From Candidatus Dormiibacterota bacterium (GTDB lineage: Bacteria; Chloroflexota; Dormibacteria; Aeolococcales; Aeolococcaceae): a stretch of DNA of 43,400 bases. The stretch is taken from assembly GCA_003132525.1 (NCBI GenBank), contig PKXZ01000022.1, positions 1-43,400 on the forward strand. The letters run 5' to 3'. Below the pieces are notes generated by a model, which was not told the DNA's origin, did not search any database, and saw only the letters and a program-made list of their open reading frames with translations. The position numbers were made by a program, and so were the translations under genes. This document shows positions 7,172-16,179 of this stretch, in pieces. Every line of letters starts with the position of its first letter. The stretch's first letter is position 1.

Positions 7172-8509
7172 ATGACTGTTCAGGTCGCACAGAGCCGGAT
7201 GACCAGCGAGGAGATCGCACGCCTGTCGAAGGAGCACACCTTCTTCTCGTGGTCCGTCCAGGGCGCCGTCGATCCCATCGCCATCGATCGGGCCGAGGGT
7301 GTGTGGCTGTACACGCCGGAAGGAAAACGCATCCTCGATTTCAACAGCCAGTTGATGTCGGTGAACATCGGACACGGCGATCAGCGCGTGGTCGACGCCA
7401 TCACCGAACAGGCAACGAAGCTGCAATTCGTTCAGCCCGCGTTCGTCACCGAGATTCGCGCGCGCCTCGGCGAGAAGCTCGCCTCACTGCTCCCTGGCGA
7501 TCTCGACAAGGTGTTCTTCACGCTCGGCGGCGCCGAGGCGATCGAGAACGCAATCAAGATCGCTCGCCAGTACACCGGCCGATACAAGATCCTGGCTCGG
7601 TATCGCGCGTACCACGGGGCGACTATGGGTGCCATGACACTCACCGGCGATCCCCGTCGCTGGGCAACGGAACCCGGGCTTGTCGGCGTGGTCCGCTATC
7701 CCGACACGCATCGCTGGGGTGAGCGCGAACCACGGCCGGCGGAGGAGAGCCTCCGCGGTCTCGAGGACGTGATCATGTACGAGGGGCCGCATACGATCGC
7801 GGCCATCTTCCTCGAGACCATCGTCGGCACCAACGGCATCCTGATCCCACCGGACGGATACATTCAGGGCGTTCGCGAACTCTGCGATCGCCACGGCATC
7901 CTGATGGTGGCCGACGAGGTCATGGCGGGCTTCGGACGCACCGGACGGTGGTTCGCGATCGAACACTGGAACACTGTCCCCGACCTGATGACCATGGCCA
8001 AGGGCCTGACATCCTCGTACCTGCCGCTTGGCGCGGTCGCCATCCGCCGCCACATCGCGGAGAAGTTCGATTCGATGATGTTCTACGGCGGCCTCACCTA
8101 CTCGAGCCACCCGATTTCGCTTGCCGCATCCCTCGCGACGCTGCGCGTGTACGAGGAGGATCACCTCATCGAGCGCGCTGCCGCGATGGACCCGGTGATG
8201 CGTGCCCATCATGAGCGTCTCGCCGCGCGGCATCCGAGCATCGGCGCGCATCGGAACCTCGGGCTGTTCGGCATCCTGGACCTGGTCCGGCGGCAGGAAC
8301 CGTATACGCCGATGACCAAGTTCAATGCCAGCAGCGACGAGATGGCCGCAATCGGCAGGTACCTGCGCGAGCACGATGTGTACACGATGATCTCGAACAA
8401 CTCCATCCACACCAACCCGCCGCTCTGCATCAGCGAGGAGGAGCTCGCCCACGGGTTCGAGGTCATCGATGCCGCGTTGTCGATAGCCGACCAGGCCGTG
8501 CAGGGCTAG
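7172..8509 (+). CDS. Class III pyridoxal-phosphate aminotransferase
   Basis: 445-residue omega-type aminotransferase. Motifs include GGAEAIENAIKIARQYTGR (PLP phosphate loop), YRAYHGATMGAM, the DEV triad in MVADEVMAGFGRTG and the PLP lysine in MAKGLTSSYLPLG (about Lys277). The closest familiar relatives by eye are taurine-pyruvate and beta-alanine-pyruvate transaminases. The ATG at 7172 has GAAGGAG 11 nt upstream; a longer open frame upstream is not used. It faces away from the hydroxyacid dehydrogenase gene and is followed after 17 nt by a GH63-like gene that is probably co-transcribed. The class is secure; the amino donor is not determined. Confidence 0.9.
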   Translation: MTVQVAQSRMTSEEIARLSKEHTFFSWSVQGAVDPIAIDRAEGVWLYTPEGKRILDFNSQLMSVNIGHGDQRVVDAITEQATKLQFVQPAFVTEIRARLGEKLASLLPGDLDKVFFTLGGAEAIENAIKIARQYTGRYKILARYRAYHGATMGAMTLTGDPRRWATEPGLVGVVRYPDTHRWGEREPRPAEESLRGLEDVIMYEGPHTIAAIFLETIVGTNGILIPPDGYIQGVRELCDRHGILMVADEVMAGFGRTGRWFAIEHWNTVPDLMTMAKGLTSSYLPLGAVAIRRHIAEKFDSMMFYGGLTYSSHPISLAASLATLRVYEEDHLIERAAAMDPVMRAHHERLAARHPSIGAHRNLGLFGILDLVRRQEPYTPMTKFNASSDEMAAIGRYLREHDVYTMISNNSIHTNPPLCISEEELAHGFEVIDAALSIADQAVQG

Positions 8510-8526
8510 ACCCCGAACACCGACGC

Positions 8527-11178
8527 GTGAGCAACGAGGACGCCGAGCGTGCGCGGCTGCGCGACGATCCCGCAGGCTGGCGGCGTTGGGGTCCCTACCT
8601 CAGTGAGCGTGCGTGGGGAACGGTGCGCGAGGACTACAGCGCCGATGGCGACGCATGGAACTACGTCACCCACGACCAGGCACGGTCGCGCGCCTTTCGC
8701 TGGAGCGAGGAAGGGCTGGGTGGGATCTGTGACGAGCACCAGCTTCTCTGCCTGTCGTTCGCGTTCTGGAATGGAGTCGACCCGATTCTCAAGGAGCGCA
8801 TCTTCGGTCTGACGGGCCCGCAGGGCAACCACGGTGAGGACGCGAAGGAATACTGGTGGTACGTCGACTCCACGCCGACGCATTCGTGGATGCGCTGGCG
8901 ATATCTCTATCCGCAGGTTGCGTTTCCCTACGACGATCTCGTCACCGAGAACGCCCGGCGCAGTCAGCTTGACCCCGAGTACGAGCTCGCCGACACGGGC
9001 GTGCTCGACAACGGCTTCTGGGACATCACCGTCGACTACGCGAAGGAGACTCCGGAGGATCTGGTGCTCGAGCTGCGTGCGCGCAACGCGGGCGCCGCGC
9101 TGCAGACGCTGCACGTCCTCCCGACATTGTGGTTCCGCAACACGTGGGTCTGGGGCATCACCGACACGAAGCCGGCACTCCAGGTCGAGAACGGGCGGAT
9201 CGTCGCCGACCACACGGTGGTCGGCCGGATGTTCCTCACCGGCGACGGCGATTACACGCCACTTGTGTGCGACAACGAATCCAACGCCGAGCGGCTCTGG
9301 GGCGCCGCGTCACGCAGCCCTTTTCCGAAGGACGGGATCAACGACCACGTAGCGCGCGGCGCGGCATCGGTGAATCCGGCGCTGCAGGGGACCAAGGCCG
9401 CGCTCCACTACGTTCTGCCGGTCGATCCCGGCGCGACTGCGATGATCAGACTCCGCTTCGGTCGCCGCGAAACCAACGCCGTCGACGGAGCGAGTGCCGC
9501 TCTGGTCCTCCGACGCAGCGAAGCCGACGCCTTCTACGCGAGCGTCATACCGAGCCGGCTGAGTGCTGACGAGCGCCTCGTCGCCCGCCAGGCGCTGAGC
9601 GGCATGCTCTGGGGCAAGCAGTTCTATCACTACAACGTGACGCGGTGGCTCGACGGCGATCCGGCCGAGCCGCCACCACCGCCGCAACGTCTGACCGGGC
9701 GCAACTCGGGGTGGCGGCATCTCGACACTGCGGACGTGATCTCCATGCCCGACAAGTGGGAGTACCCCTGGTTCGCGTCATGGGACCTCGGTTTCCAATG
9801 TGTCGCGCTGGCGCATGTCGACCCAGAGTTCGCCAAGGGCCAGCTGATCCTGCTCTGTCGCGAGTGGTACATGCATGCCAACGGTCAGCTGCCCGCGTAC
9901 GAGTGGTCGTTCGATGACGTCAACCCACCGGTGCACGCGTGGGCGGCATTGCGCGTCTTCGAGATCGACGGCGCAACCGACTACCAGTTCCTCGCGCGCG
10001 TCTTCCACAAACTGCTGATCAACTTCACCTGGTGGGTGAATCGCGAGGACGCCGAGGGCAACAACATCTTCGAGGGCGGATTCCTGGGCCTGGACAACAT
10101 CGGTCCGTTCAATCGGTCTGGGATGCTCCCCGACGGCGGTCATCTCGAGCAATCGGACGGCACCGCCTGGATGGCCATGTACTCGCTCAACCTCCTCGAG
10201 ATGGCGCTGATCCTCGCAACGTACGACCGCACGTACGAGGACGTTGCCACCAAGTTCTTCGAACACTTCGCGGCAATCGCGACCGCCATGAACGAGCAGG
10301 GACTCTGGGATGAGGGTGCGGGTTTCTACTACGACAGCTGGCAACTCGCCGATGGCACCCGGATCCCGATCCAGGCGCGTTCGTTCGTCGGGCTGATCCC
10401 ACTGTGCGCCGCGACAACACTCGGCGACGAGACTCTGCGACGGCTGCCCGACTTCGCCGAGCGGCTGCGTCTCTTCATCAAGCTCAAACCACGCTACGCC
10501 GCGGCGGTGTCACTCGAAGTCCAGGACGCCCAGCGCGAGAGCCGGCTGCTCGCGATCGTCAACCCCGACCGGCTGCGCCGCATCCTCGACTACGTGCTCG
10601 ACGAATCCGAGTTTCTCAGCGACCACGGCCTGCGTGCGCTCTCGCGGTTCCATGCCGCGCATCCACTCGACATCGACATCGGCGGCGTCGTCGCACGTCT
10701 CGACTACGAGCCTGCGGAGTCGACCTCGCGCCTCTACGGCGGCAACTCGAACTGGCGCGGGCCTGTGTGGTTCCCGGGGAATCACCTGATCATCGAGGCC
10801 CTGCGCGTGTATCACCGTTTCCTCGGCGACGCGTGGACGGTGGAGTATCCTCGCGGGTCCGGACGCCAGGAGCATCTCGGCACCGTCGCCGACGACATCG
10901 CTGCGCGCCTGTCTTCGATCTTCCTCAAGGACGCCGGCGGCGTGCGCCCGGTCGTTGCCGGAACCAAGCCGTATCAACGCCCCGACCTCGCCGACGCGAT
11001 CCCTTTCCACGAGTACTTTCACGCAGAGACCGGACGCGGGCTCGGCGCCTCACATCAAACCGGGTGGACCGGCCTCGTCGCCGACCTGCTGCTGCGCGGC
11101 ACCCGCGCGCGTGATCGCTTCGACGTCGGGACGTTGCACGCTTCTGCGAAGGCGCCGGCTGACCAGATCGGTCAGTGA
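8527..11178 (+). CDS. GH63/MGH1-like glycoside hydrolase
   Basis: 883-residue protein with an (alpha/alpha)6-barrel C-terminal half. The segment YGGNSNWRGPVWFPGNH (near residue 738) and the earlier WEYPWFASWDLGFQCVALAH and GGHLEQSDGTAWMAMY stretches are characteristic of the glucosidase/mannosylglycerate-hydrolase-like clan around GH63. No signal peptide is seen, so it is likely cytoplasmic and may act on compatible solutes or short alpha-glucosides. GTG at 8527 is used as start, 17 nt after the aminotransferase stop. Its last 7 bp overlap the convergent alpha/beta hydrolase gene. The broad family is confident; the substrate is inference. Confidence 0.82.
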   Translation: MSNEDAERARLRDDPAGWRRWGPYLSERAWGTVREDYSADGDAWNYVTHDQARSRAFRWSEEGLGGICDEHQLLCLSFAFWNGVDPILKERIFGLTGPQGNHGEDAKEYWWYVDSTPTHSWMRWRYLYPQVAFPYDDLVTENARRSQLDPEYELADTGVLDNGFWDITVDYAKETPEDLVLELRARNAGAALQTLHVLPTLWFRNTWVWGITDTKPALQVENGRIVADHTVVGRMFLTGDGDYTPLVCDNESNAERLWGAASRSPFPKDGINDHVARGAASVNPALQGTKAALHYVLPVDPGATAMIRLRFGRRETNAVDGASAALVLRRSEADAFYASVIPSRLSADERLVARQALSGMLWGKQFYHYNVTRWLDGDPAEPPPPPQRLTGRNSGWRHLDTADVISMPDKWEYPWFASWDLGFQCVALAHVDPEFAKGQLILLCREWYMHANGQLPAYEWSFDDVNPPVHAWAALRVFEIDGATDYQFLARVFHKLLINFTWWVNREDAEGNNIFEGGFLGLDNIGPFNRSGMLPDGGHLEQSDGTAWMAMYSLNLLEMALILATYDRTYEDVATKFFEHFAAIATAMNEQGLWDEGAGFYYDSWQLADGTRIPIQARSFVGLIPLCAATTLGDETLRRLPDFAERLRLFIKLKPRYAAAVSLEVQDAQRESRLLAIVNPDRLRRILDYVLDESEFLSDHGLRALSRFHAAHPLDIDIGGVVARLDYEPAESTSRLYGGNSNWRGPVWFPGNHLIIEALRVYHRFLGDAWTVEYPRGSGRQEHLGTVADDIAARLSSIFLKDAGGVRPVVAGTKPYQRPDLADAIPFHEYFHAETGRGLGASHQTGWTGLVADLLLRGTRARDRFDVGTLHASAKAPADQIGQ

Positions 11179-12371
11179 CTCGGAACCGCTGACGTCGCTC
11201 GTCGATCTCCGATCGTCCGATCGAGCCAGTCGAACACGGTTTCAGCCCAGATCTCCTGGGCGGGGCCGCCGCAGTGACCGTCGGCACCCTGATCCGCGGT
11301 GAGATGGACGATCTCGGCGGGCACCGACATCGCGTCGCGCAGGGTCTGTCCTGCACCGCCCGCAAAATCGTTCTCGCATTCCACGATGAGCGTGGGACAG
11401 CTGATGTGCGCGGCGTCCGCGAGCATCGTGAACGTTCGCAGCACACTCAAGTAGCTTTCGATGGAGTCGACGCCGTGCGTCGCCATCCGTGCTCCGAAGA
11501 ACTCGGCGCGTGCGCCGCTGAGGCGCACCTGCATCTCCACGACCGGCACCGCGACCTTGCCGATGAGTCCGTCGGGGACGTGGGCGCCCATATCCGGTTG
11601 GGCCGGATCGCACACGAGCGCCGCGATGCGATGCTCGAAGGCCGCACCACGCGGGGCGAGATATCCGGCGAAGGAGCGGCCGATCAGCGCGACGCGCTCG
11701 GCGTCGATGTCCGGGCGTCCCTGCACCCAGTCGATGACCGGCGTCAGCACCTTCTCGTAGTCGGCGCGGAAATACAGCCGCTGCGTGAAGAGCGCCTCTC
11801 CTTGACCGGGCCCCTCGAAGACGAGGACGTTGTAACCGCGCTGGAGTGCGGGTGGAACATTGACCCAACCGCCCTCGGCGGTGGAGTCGTAGCCGCACGG
11901 GAAGAGCAGTGTCGGCCGGGGTGTTCCAGTACCGTCCGAGGCGAAGAGATAGCCCGAGATCGTCGTCCCCTCGTAGGGGATCCGAACATGCTCGGCCGGA
12001 TGGTCCATGAGCGTGATGGCCGCAATGAATGCCTCGACGTGCCCTCGATATGCTCCCTGGAGCCGCGGATCGTCGAGATCTGAGCGGATGAAGTAATAGG
12101 CCTGCCGGAAATACTCGCTGGCGCGCAGCAACGCGTTGCGTGCCGTGATCCGGTTGCCCACACTCAACGCCGCATCACCCGCACTCCTGGCGACAGTCGC
12201 GGTCCGCGACCACGCGTCGTACCACGAGGCGCCGTCCAGCTTGTCGATCCGCCGTGCGGTCGCGAGCGTCTCGCCGAGATCCGCGGCATCGACGAGCGCG
12301 GCGGTCAGCGTGCGAACGAGCTGGCCGTCGTAGTCGGGATTGCCGAGGAAGATCTTCGCCGGGTCGGGCAT
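11172..12371 (-). CDS. Alpha/beta hydrolase with N-terminal helical domain
   Basis: 399-residue hydrolase. A helical N-terminal region (about residues 1-120) precedes an alpha/beta-hydrolase core with LFPCGYDSTAEGG (oxyanion region), FEGPGQGEA and nucleophile elbow GRSFAGY. A likely acid lies in ECENDFAGG and the His in GADGHCGG. This architecture matches the 2,6-dihydroxypseudooxynicotine hydrolase / FrsA-like group, which includes C-C bond hydrolases and esterases. The ATG at 12371 is preferred over one 13 codons upstream because a GGAG sits 7 nt before it. Its 3' end overlaps the GH63-like gene by 7 bp tail to tail. Substrate unknown. Confidence 0.82.
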   Translation of the reverse strand: MPDPAKIFLGNPDYDGQLVRTLTAALVDAADLGETLATARRIDKLDGASWYDAWSRTATVARSAGDAALSVGNRITARNALLRASEYFRQAYYFIRSDLDDPRLQGAYRGHVEAFIAAITLMDHPAEHVRIPYEGTTISGYLFASDGTGTPRPTLLFPCGYDSTAEGGWVNVPPALQRGYNVLVFEGPGQGEALFTQRLYFRADYEKVLTPVIDWVQGRPDIDAERVALIGRSFAGYLAPRGAAFEHRIAALVCDPAQPDMGAHVPDGLIGKVAVPVVEMQVRLSGARAEFFGARMATHGVDSIESYLSVLRTFTMLADAAHISCPTLIVECENDFAGGAGQTLRDAMSVPAEIVHLTADQGADGHCGGPAQEIWAETVFDWLDRTIGDRRATSAVPSH

Positions 12372-12471
12372 GTCGAACTCCGTTGAGATGGCGGAGGCGC
12401 GGTGATCCACGCGCTCGGCGCCATTTTGATCGCGACGACGATGGTCAGGCGGTCGCTTCCGAGGCCCGCTC

Positions 12472-12477
12472 TAGACT
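12472..12477 (+). promoter_or_regulatory. Putative -10 box TAGACT for a leaderless transcript
   Basis: TAGACT ends 9 nt before the ATG of the DapA-family gene at 12487, and no Shine-Dalgarno is present. The identical hexamer lies 7 nt before the GTG starts at 16172 (minus strand) and 36125 (plus strand), which supports a real -10 element. No clear -35 is seen. Confidence 0.45.
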
Positions 12478-12486
12478 GCACTGGCA

Positions 12487-13380
12487 ATGGAAGCTCAGAG
12501 CGTTGTCCGAGGCACGCTCGCGGCATCGGTGACACCCCTCACCGGCGTGGACGGTTCGATCGACGCCGACGGGATCGATGCGCTCATGGATTTCTACGCT
12601 CGTGCCGGCCTTGACGGCGTCCTCGCGTTGGGGACGACCGGTGAGGGGATCATGTTCTCGGTGGACGAGCGCCGCTTTGCGGCAGACGAATTCGTGACCT
12701 CGGCACATCACCGACTCGCCGTGGTGGTGCACTGCGGCGCGCAGACCACGCATGACACCGTCATTCTCTCCGAGCATGCCGCCGCACACGGAGCTGACGC
12801 CGTCGCCGTGATCCCACCGCCATACTTCGCGCTCGACGCAGAAGCCATCTGGCGACATCTCGACGCCGCCGCACATGCGTGCAGTCCCCTGCCCTTCTTC
12901 ATCTACGAGTTCGCGGCGCGGAGCGGATACTCGGTGCCGATCGATGTGGTGAGACGGCTCCAGTCCAGCGCACCGAACCTGGCTGGACTCAAAGTCTCCG
13001 ACTCGCCATTCGAGCCGGTGAGGCCGTATCTCATCCCCGGTCTCGATGTCTTCATCGGTGCAGAGGGCCTGATCAGTCAAGGCCTCGAGGCAGGGGCGGC
13101 AGGTGCGGTGTCCGGGCTCGCTGCGGCATTCCCGGAGCTCACCATCGAGGCCGTGCGGACCGCGACTCCGGACGCGAGCGCCCGTGCCGCGCGGGTGCGA
13201 TCGAGCATCGATCCGTTCCCCTTCCAGTCGGCGCTGAAGTTCATCCTCACGCACCGTGGAGTCGTCATCGAGGATGCCGTCCGCGCTCCGCTGCGCACCC
13301 TCGACGACGACCAGCGCCACGCTCTGCACGCGCTGCTCGAGGACCCGGCGGGAGAGATCGCGGAACTCCTCGCGGCTTAG
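12487..13380 (+). CDS. DapA / N-acetylneuraminate-lyase family aldolase
   Basis: 297-residue TIM-barrel Schiff-base aldolase. The phosphate/carboxylate loop GTTGEG is at residues 49-54, the catalytic Tyr in FFIYEF (about Tyr140) and the Schiff-base Lys in AGLKVSD (about Lys169). Family members catalyse aldol cleavage or condensation of pyruvate, or dehydration of sugar acids. True DapA usually sits with lysine genes. Here the neighbours are an alpha/beta hydrolase and an oxidase, so a catabolic lyase (2-keto-3-deoxy sugar acid or hydroxyproline type) is more likely. It is apparently leaderless. The stop overlaps the convergent FAD-oxidoreductase stop by 4 bp. Confidence 0.85.
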   Translation: MEAQSVVRGTLAASVTPLTGVDGSIDADGIDALMDFYARAGLDGVLALGTTGEGIMFSVDERRFAADEFVTSAHHRLAVVVHCGAQTTHDTVILSEHAAAHGADAVAVIPPPYFALDAEAIWRHLDAAAHACSPLPFFIYEFAARSGYSVPIDVVRRLQSSAPNLAGLKVSDSPFEPVRPYLIPGLDVFIGAEGLISQGLEAGAAGAVSGLAAAFPELTIEAVRTATPDASARAARVRSSIDPFPFQSALKFILTHRGVVIEDAVRAPLRTLDDDQRHALHALLEDPAGEIAELLAA

Positions 13381-14645
13381 AGCACCGCCGTCTCGACCAT
13401 CGCTCCGGGCTCGTCGAAGCGGTTCAGGCGCAGCGGATGCAGGTCGAAGGTCGTGCAGCGCGACTCGGTGATCAACTCGGTGACGGCCTGCCCAGCAGCA
13501 AACGAGTGCATGATCCCGTGGCCGCCGAACCCGGCGCACTGGATGAACCACGGGAGCTGAGCCGGCGCGTCGACGATCGCGTGATGATCGGGGGTCTCGG
13601 GATAGAGGCCGGCCCAGCACTTGCGCGGGCTGATCGGCACGTCCTCGAGGAACGGAAACCGGTTGCCGACGCGCGCCGCGATCGCATCCAGGAAGGCGGG
13701 ATCGAACCCGGTGTCCGTGCTCGGCGGATCGCCCGGGTCCGAGAAGCCGATGAGAAACCCGGCTCCCTCACGGCGGATGAGCACACCGGTGTCGTTGTCG
13801 ACGCACATCGGGATGTCGCCCGCGATGCCCGGAACCCGTTCCGTGCACGCGAGGTTGCGCCGCCGCGTCACGACGGGGAGGTCGATGCCCGCAGTTGCGG
13901 CCAGGGCACACGCGAACGGGCCGGCAGCATTCACGACGAACTCGGTCTCGATATCACCGGTCGTGGTGCGCACTCGTGGAGGTCCGGCTGCAACCGAGAC
14001 CACCTCGGTGTCGAACACAAACCTGGTGCCGAGGCGCCGGGCTTCTGCCGAGAGTGCGCTCGCGACACCGTGGGGATCGATGAGCCCGTCACTCGCGCAG
14101 AACGTTGCCGCGGCGAGGCCGTCGACATCGACAAACGGCGCCTTCTCGATGACGCCAGCCGCCGAAAGCCACTCCACGTCAACACCGAGCGAGCGCTGCA
14201 GCTCCCAGGCGCGCCGAAGCGCGACCTCGCCCGCATCGCTCCCGGTGAGAAAGAGATAGCCGACGCGCTTGAACCCCACATGGCCGGCGCTCAGCTCGTG
14301 CAGCTCGCGCAGCTTCTCGATCGTGAATTGCGAGAAGACGATGTTGACCGGTGTGGTGAACTGCGCGCGCACCCCGCCGTTGGCGCGGCTTGTCGACCCC
14401 ATACCGGCCGACGAGTTCCGGTCGATGACCACCACGTCGTCGACGCCCGCTCGGCGCAGCTGGAGCGCGACAGCGAGCCCGATTGCCCCGGCGCCGACAA
14501 CCACCACCCTTGCGCGAGCAGGTCGCCCCGTGGCAGCCGAACCGGCATCGCTCGTCAAGGTCCGGATCACCGCCGACGCGATGAGCGAGCCGGCGCGCAA
14601 CTTCGACAGCGGCAGCCCGCGGATGGACGCGTCGAGCGGCTCCAC
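13377..14645 (-). CDS. FAD-dependent amino acid/amine oxidoreductase (DAO family)
   Basis: Up to 422 residues, of the D-amino-acid/sarcosine oxidase type. The dinucleotide-binding GAGAIGLAVALQLRRAG begins near residue 51, followed by SRANGGVRAQF, VVNAAGPFA and the C-terminal CAGFGGHGIMHS flavin motif. It would oxidise an amine or amino acid to an imine in the cytoplasm. The N-terminus is odd: about 45 residues precede the FAD strand and continue upstream without a clear ATG into a region that seems to be a deletion scar. A GTG near 14582 or the GTG at 14645 could be the start. It follows the glycolate-oxidase remnant and the class V aminotransferase on the same strand. Confidence 0.82.
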   Translation of the reverse strand: MEPLDASIRGLPLSKLRAGSLIASAVIRTLTSDAGSAATGRPARARVVVVGAGAIGLAVALQLRRAGVDDVVVIDRNSSAGMGSTSRANGGVRAQFTTPVNIVFSQFTIEKLRELHELSAGHVGFKRVGYLFLTGSDAGEVALRRAWELQRSLGVDVEWLSAAGVIEKAPFVDVDGLAAATFCASDGLIDPHGVASALSAEARRLGTRFVFDTEVVSVAAGPPRVRTTTGDIETEFVVNAAGPFACALAATAGIDLPVVTRRRNLACTERVPGIAGDIPMCVDNDTGVLIRREGAGFLIGFSDPGDPPSTDTGFDPAFLDAIAARVGNRFPFLEDVPISPRKCWAGLYPETPDHHAIVDAPAQLPWFIQCAGFGGHGIMHSFAAGQAVTELITESRCTTFDLHPLRLNRFDEPGAMVETAVL

Positions 14646-14703
14646 CGGGTGATACGCGGGGAGCGGATGCCCCGAGCGGCGCAGCGACGCGCTGATCTGG
14701 AGC

Positions 14704-14788
14704 AGGCGGGCAGTGCAGACGCTTCCGTGATCATGCCGTCGTCGCCGACCACGGCGCGGAGCTTCTCGAGCAGGGTGCGATCAAGCAT
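14704..14788 (-). pseudogene. Remnant of a glycolate-oxidase (GlcD-like) gene start
   Basis: An ATG at 14788, overlapping the end of the class V aminotransferase gene by 8 nt, opens MLDRTLLEKLRAVVGDDG and then ITEASA. This resembles the N-terminus of FAD-linked GlcD-type oxidases, which normally run on for about 450 residues. Here similarity stops after about 28 codons and the frame turns into low-complexity arginine-rich shadow sequence. Glyoxylate aminotransferase followed by glycolate oxidase is a common pairing, so an internal deletion that removed nearly all of glcD and fused its start to the next gene's leader is plausible. Recognition is by eye on a short stretch. Confidence 0.45.
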
Positions 14789-15881
14789 GGGCGCCCATCG
14801 TCGCCGCGGCAGCGTCGATGGTTCTCGCAGCCTCCGTTTCGGTGACCGTGCCCATGTGTCCGATGCGCACGCCACGGCCGGCCCAGGGACCGAGACATCC
14901 GGCGATCACCACGCCACGTTCGCTCATGCCGGCACGCAGCGTCGCGTCGTCCACACCGTCCGGGAGCGCGAGCACGCTCAACGTTGGGGCCACGAACGCG
15001 GGATTGGTGAGCGGCTCGAATCCGAGCTCCCCCATACCTTCTCGGATCATCGCCGCCACTCGTTCATGGCGCTGGTATCTCGCCTCGAGCCCCTCGGCGA
15101 AGATGGCGTCGAGGGAGACCTCGAGGGCGCGAAGCAACGACACCGCGTGCGTGGAGAAATACTTGCGTGGGTCGTCGACGGATGGGTCCCAGCGGCGGAG
15201 GTCAGCGTAGTACGCGTGAATCTCGCCGAGCGACTCGCGTCGGCGGCGAGCTCGCTCCGAGACCGCGAGCAGAGCGAGGCCCGGCGGCACGCTGAGCGCC
15301 TTCTGGGCGCCCGTGAGCAGGACGTCGACATCCCACGCGTCCATCGCCTCCTCGATGCCGCCCGTGGCGCAGACGCCGTCGAGCACCATCACCGTGTCGG
15401 GCGCGGCCGCTCGGACCGTTGCCGCTGTCCCTGCGCAGTCGGCGAGGACGCCGCTGCTGGTGTCCACATGGGTGAAGCACACCAGAGCAGGTGGATCGCC
15501 ATTGCCGAGCAGCGCTCGCAACGCGTCCTGGTCAGCGCGCTCTCCCCACTCGACCTCGAGCACATCCGTCCGCATTCCGAGGGCCCGGGCGATCTCGGTG
15601 AAACGGTCGCCAAAGTAGCCGTGGCTGATCACCACCACCCGATCACCCGGGGCCGCGTGGTTGACGATCGCCGCTTCCATGGCGAGGGTTCCGGCGCCCG
15701 CGAAACAGTGGATGCGCGAGGCGGCGGATCCCACGAGCGGGCGGATCCCTTCCTGGATGCGAATCATGGTGGCCGCGTTCTCAGGCCCGGCGTGGCTCCG
15801 CACCGGCTCGGCGAGCGCCGCCAGGACGGCGGGCGCGACCGGGGTAGGGCCGGGGATCATGAGCAGCGGCGTCGTTGTCAT
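14781..15881 (-). CDS. Class V aminotransferase (alanine-glyoxylate / serine-glyoxylate type)
   Basis: 366-residue fold-type I PLP enzyme. The N-terminal IPGPTPVAPAVL signature marks alanine-glyoxylate/serine-pyruvate aminotransferases. GAGTLAMEAAIVN forms the cofactor loop, LDGVCATGGIEEA holds the PLP Asp, and LLTGAQKALSVPPG contains the Schiff-base Lys (about Lys194). It transfers an amino group to glyoxylate or pyruvate. The start is taken at ATG 15881; another ATG lies 4 codons upstream. It is followed by a fragment that looks like the start of a glycolate oxidase, which would have supplied glyoxylate to this enzyme. Confidence 0.88.
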   Translation of the reverse strand: MTTTPLLMIPGPTPVAPAVLAALAEPVRSHAGPENAATMIRIQEGIRPLVGSAASRIHCFAGAGTLAMEAAIVNHAAPGDRVVVISHGYFGDRFTEIARALGMRTDVLEVEWGERADQDALRALLGNGDPPALVCFTHVDTSSGVLADCAGTAATVRAAAPDTVMVLDGVCATGGIEEAMDAWDVDVLLTGAQKALSVPPGLALLAVSERARRRRESLGEIHAYYADLRRWDPSVDDPRKYFSTHAVSLLRALEVSLDAIFAEGLEARYQRHERVAAMIREGMGELGFEPLTNPAFVAPTLSVLALPDGVDDATLRAGMSERGVVIAGCLGPWAGRGVRIGHMGTVTETEAARTIDAAAATMGAHA

Positions 15882-15983
15882 GAGCCGCCTCATGCTGCCA
15901 CATGAACGAAGGCGCCTGATGCTCGCTGCCGTGCGACTCGGAGCCGTTTACGACGAAAAGTGTCGGGCGGCGGTTGCCTGAGC

Positions 15984-16172
15984 CTAGATGGAGTCGCGGC
16001 GGAACGCGGCGATGACGATGGGCGCATCCTCGCGCACAGACACATCGCTGCCGTCAGCGAAGCAGATGCGGGTCGATCCGACCGATACCTGCCGGACCTG
16101 GGTCACCGCATCGACGTTGATATATGTCGACGCGTCATCAGCACTCAGGTGGAGCACGACCCATTTCGCCAC
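15984..16172 (-). CDS. Small hypothetical protein, 62 aa
   Basis: Compact beta-rich protein starting with GTG (MAKWVVLHLSADD). Alternating hydrophobic residues suggest a small five-strand sheet (WVVLHL, TYINVDAV, QVRQVSV, RICFADG, IVIAAF). No family is recognised. There is no Shine-Dalgarno; a TAGACT box lies 7 nt before the GTG, the same arrangement as at 36125, supporting a leaderless start and hence a real gene. The class V aminotransferase begins about 100 nt downstream on the same strand. Confidence 0.6.
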   Translation of the reverse strand: MAKWVVLHLSADDASTYINVDAVTQVRQVSVGSTRICFADGSDVSVREDAPIVIAAFRRDSI

Positions 16173-16179
16173 GCCAGTC

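Noticed and set aside
12487-13380. Annotation as dihydrodipicolinate synthase for lysine synthesis
   Set aside because: Active-site residues fit the wider family, but the neighbours are catabolic and no lysine genes are near, so only the family name is given.
12879-15905. Very long plus-strand open frame (about 1008 codons)
   Set aside because: It lies antisense to the FAD oxidoreductase and class V aminotransferase and reads as arginine/histidine/glycine-rich low complexity with no domain; it arises because stop codons are rare in this frame of GC-rich DNA.
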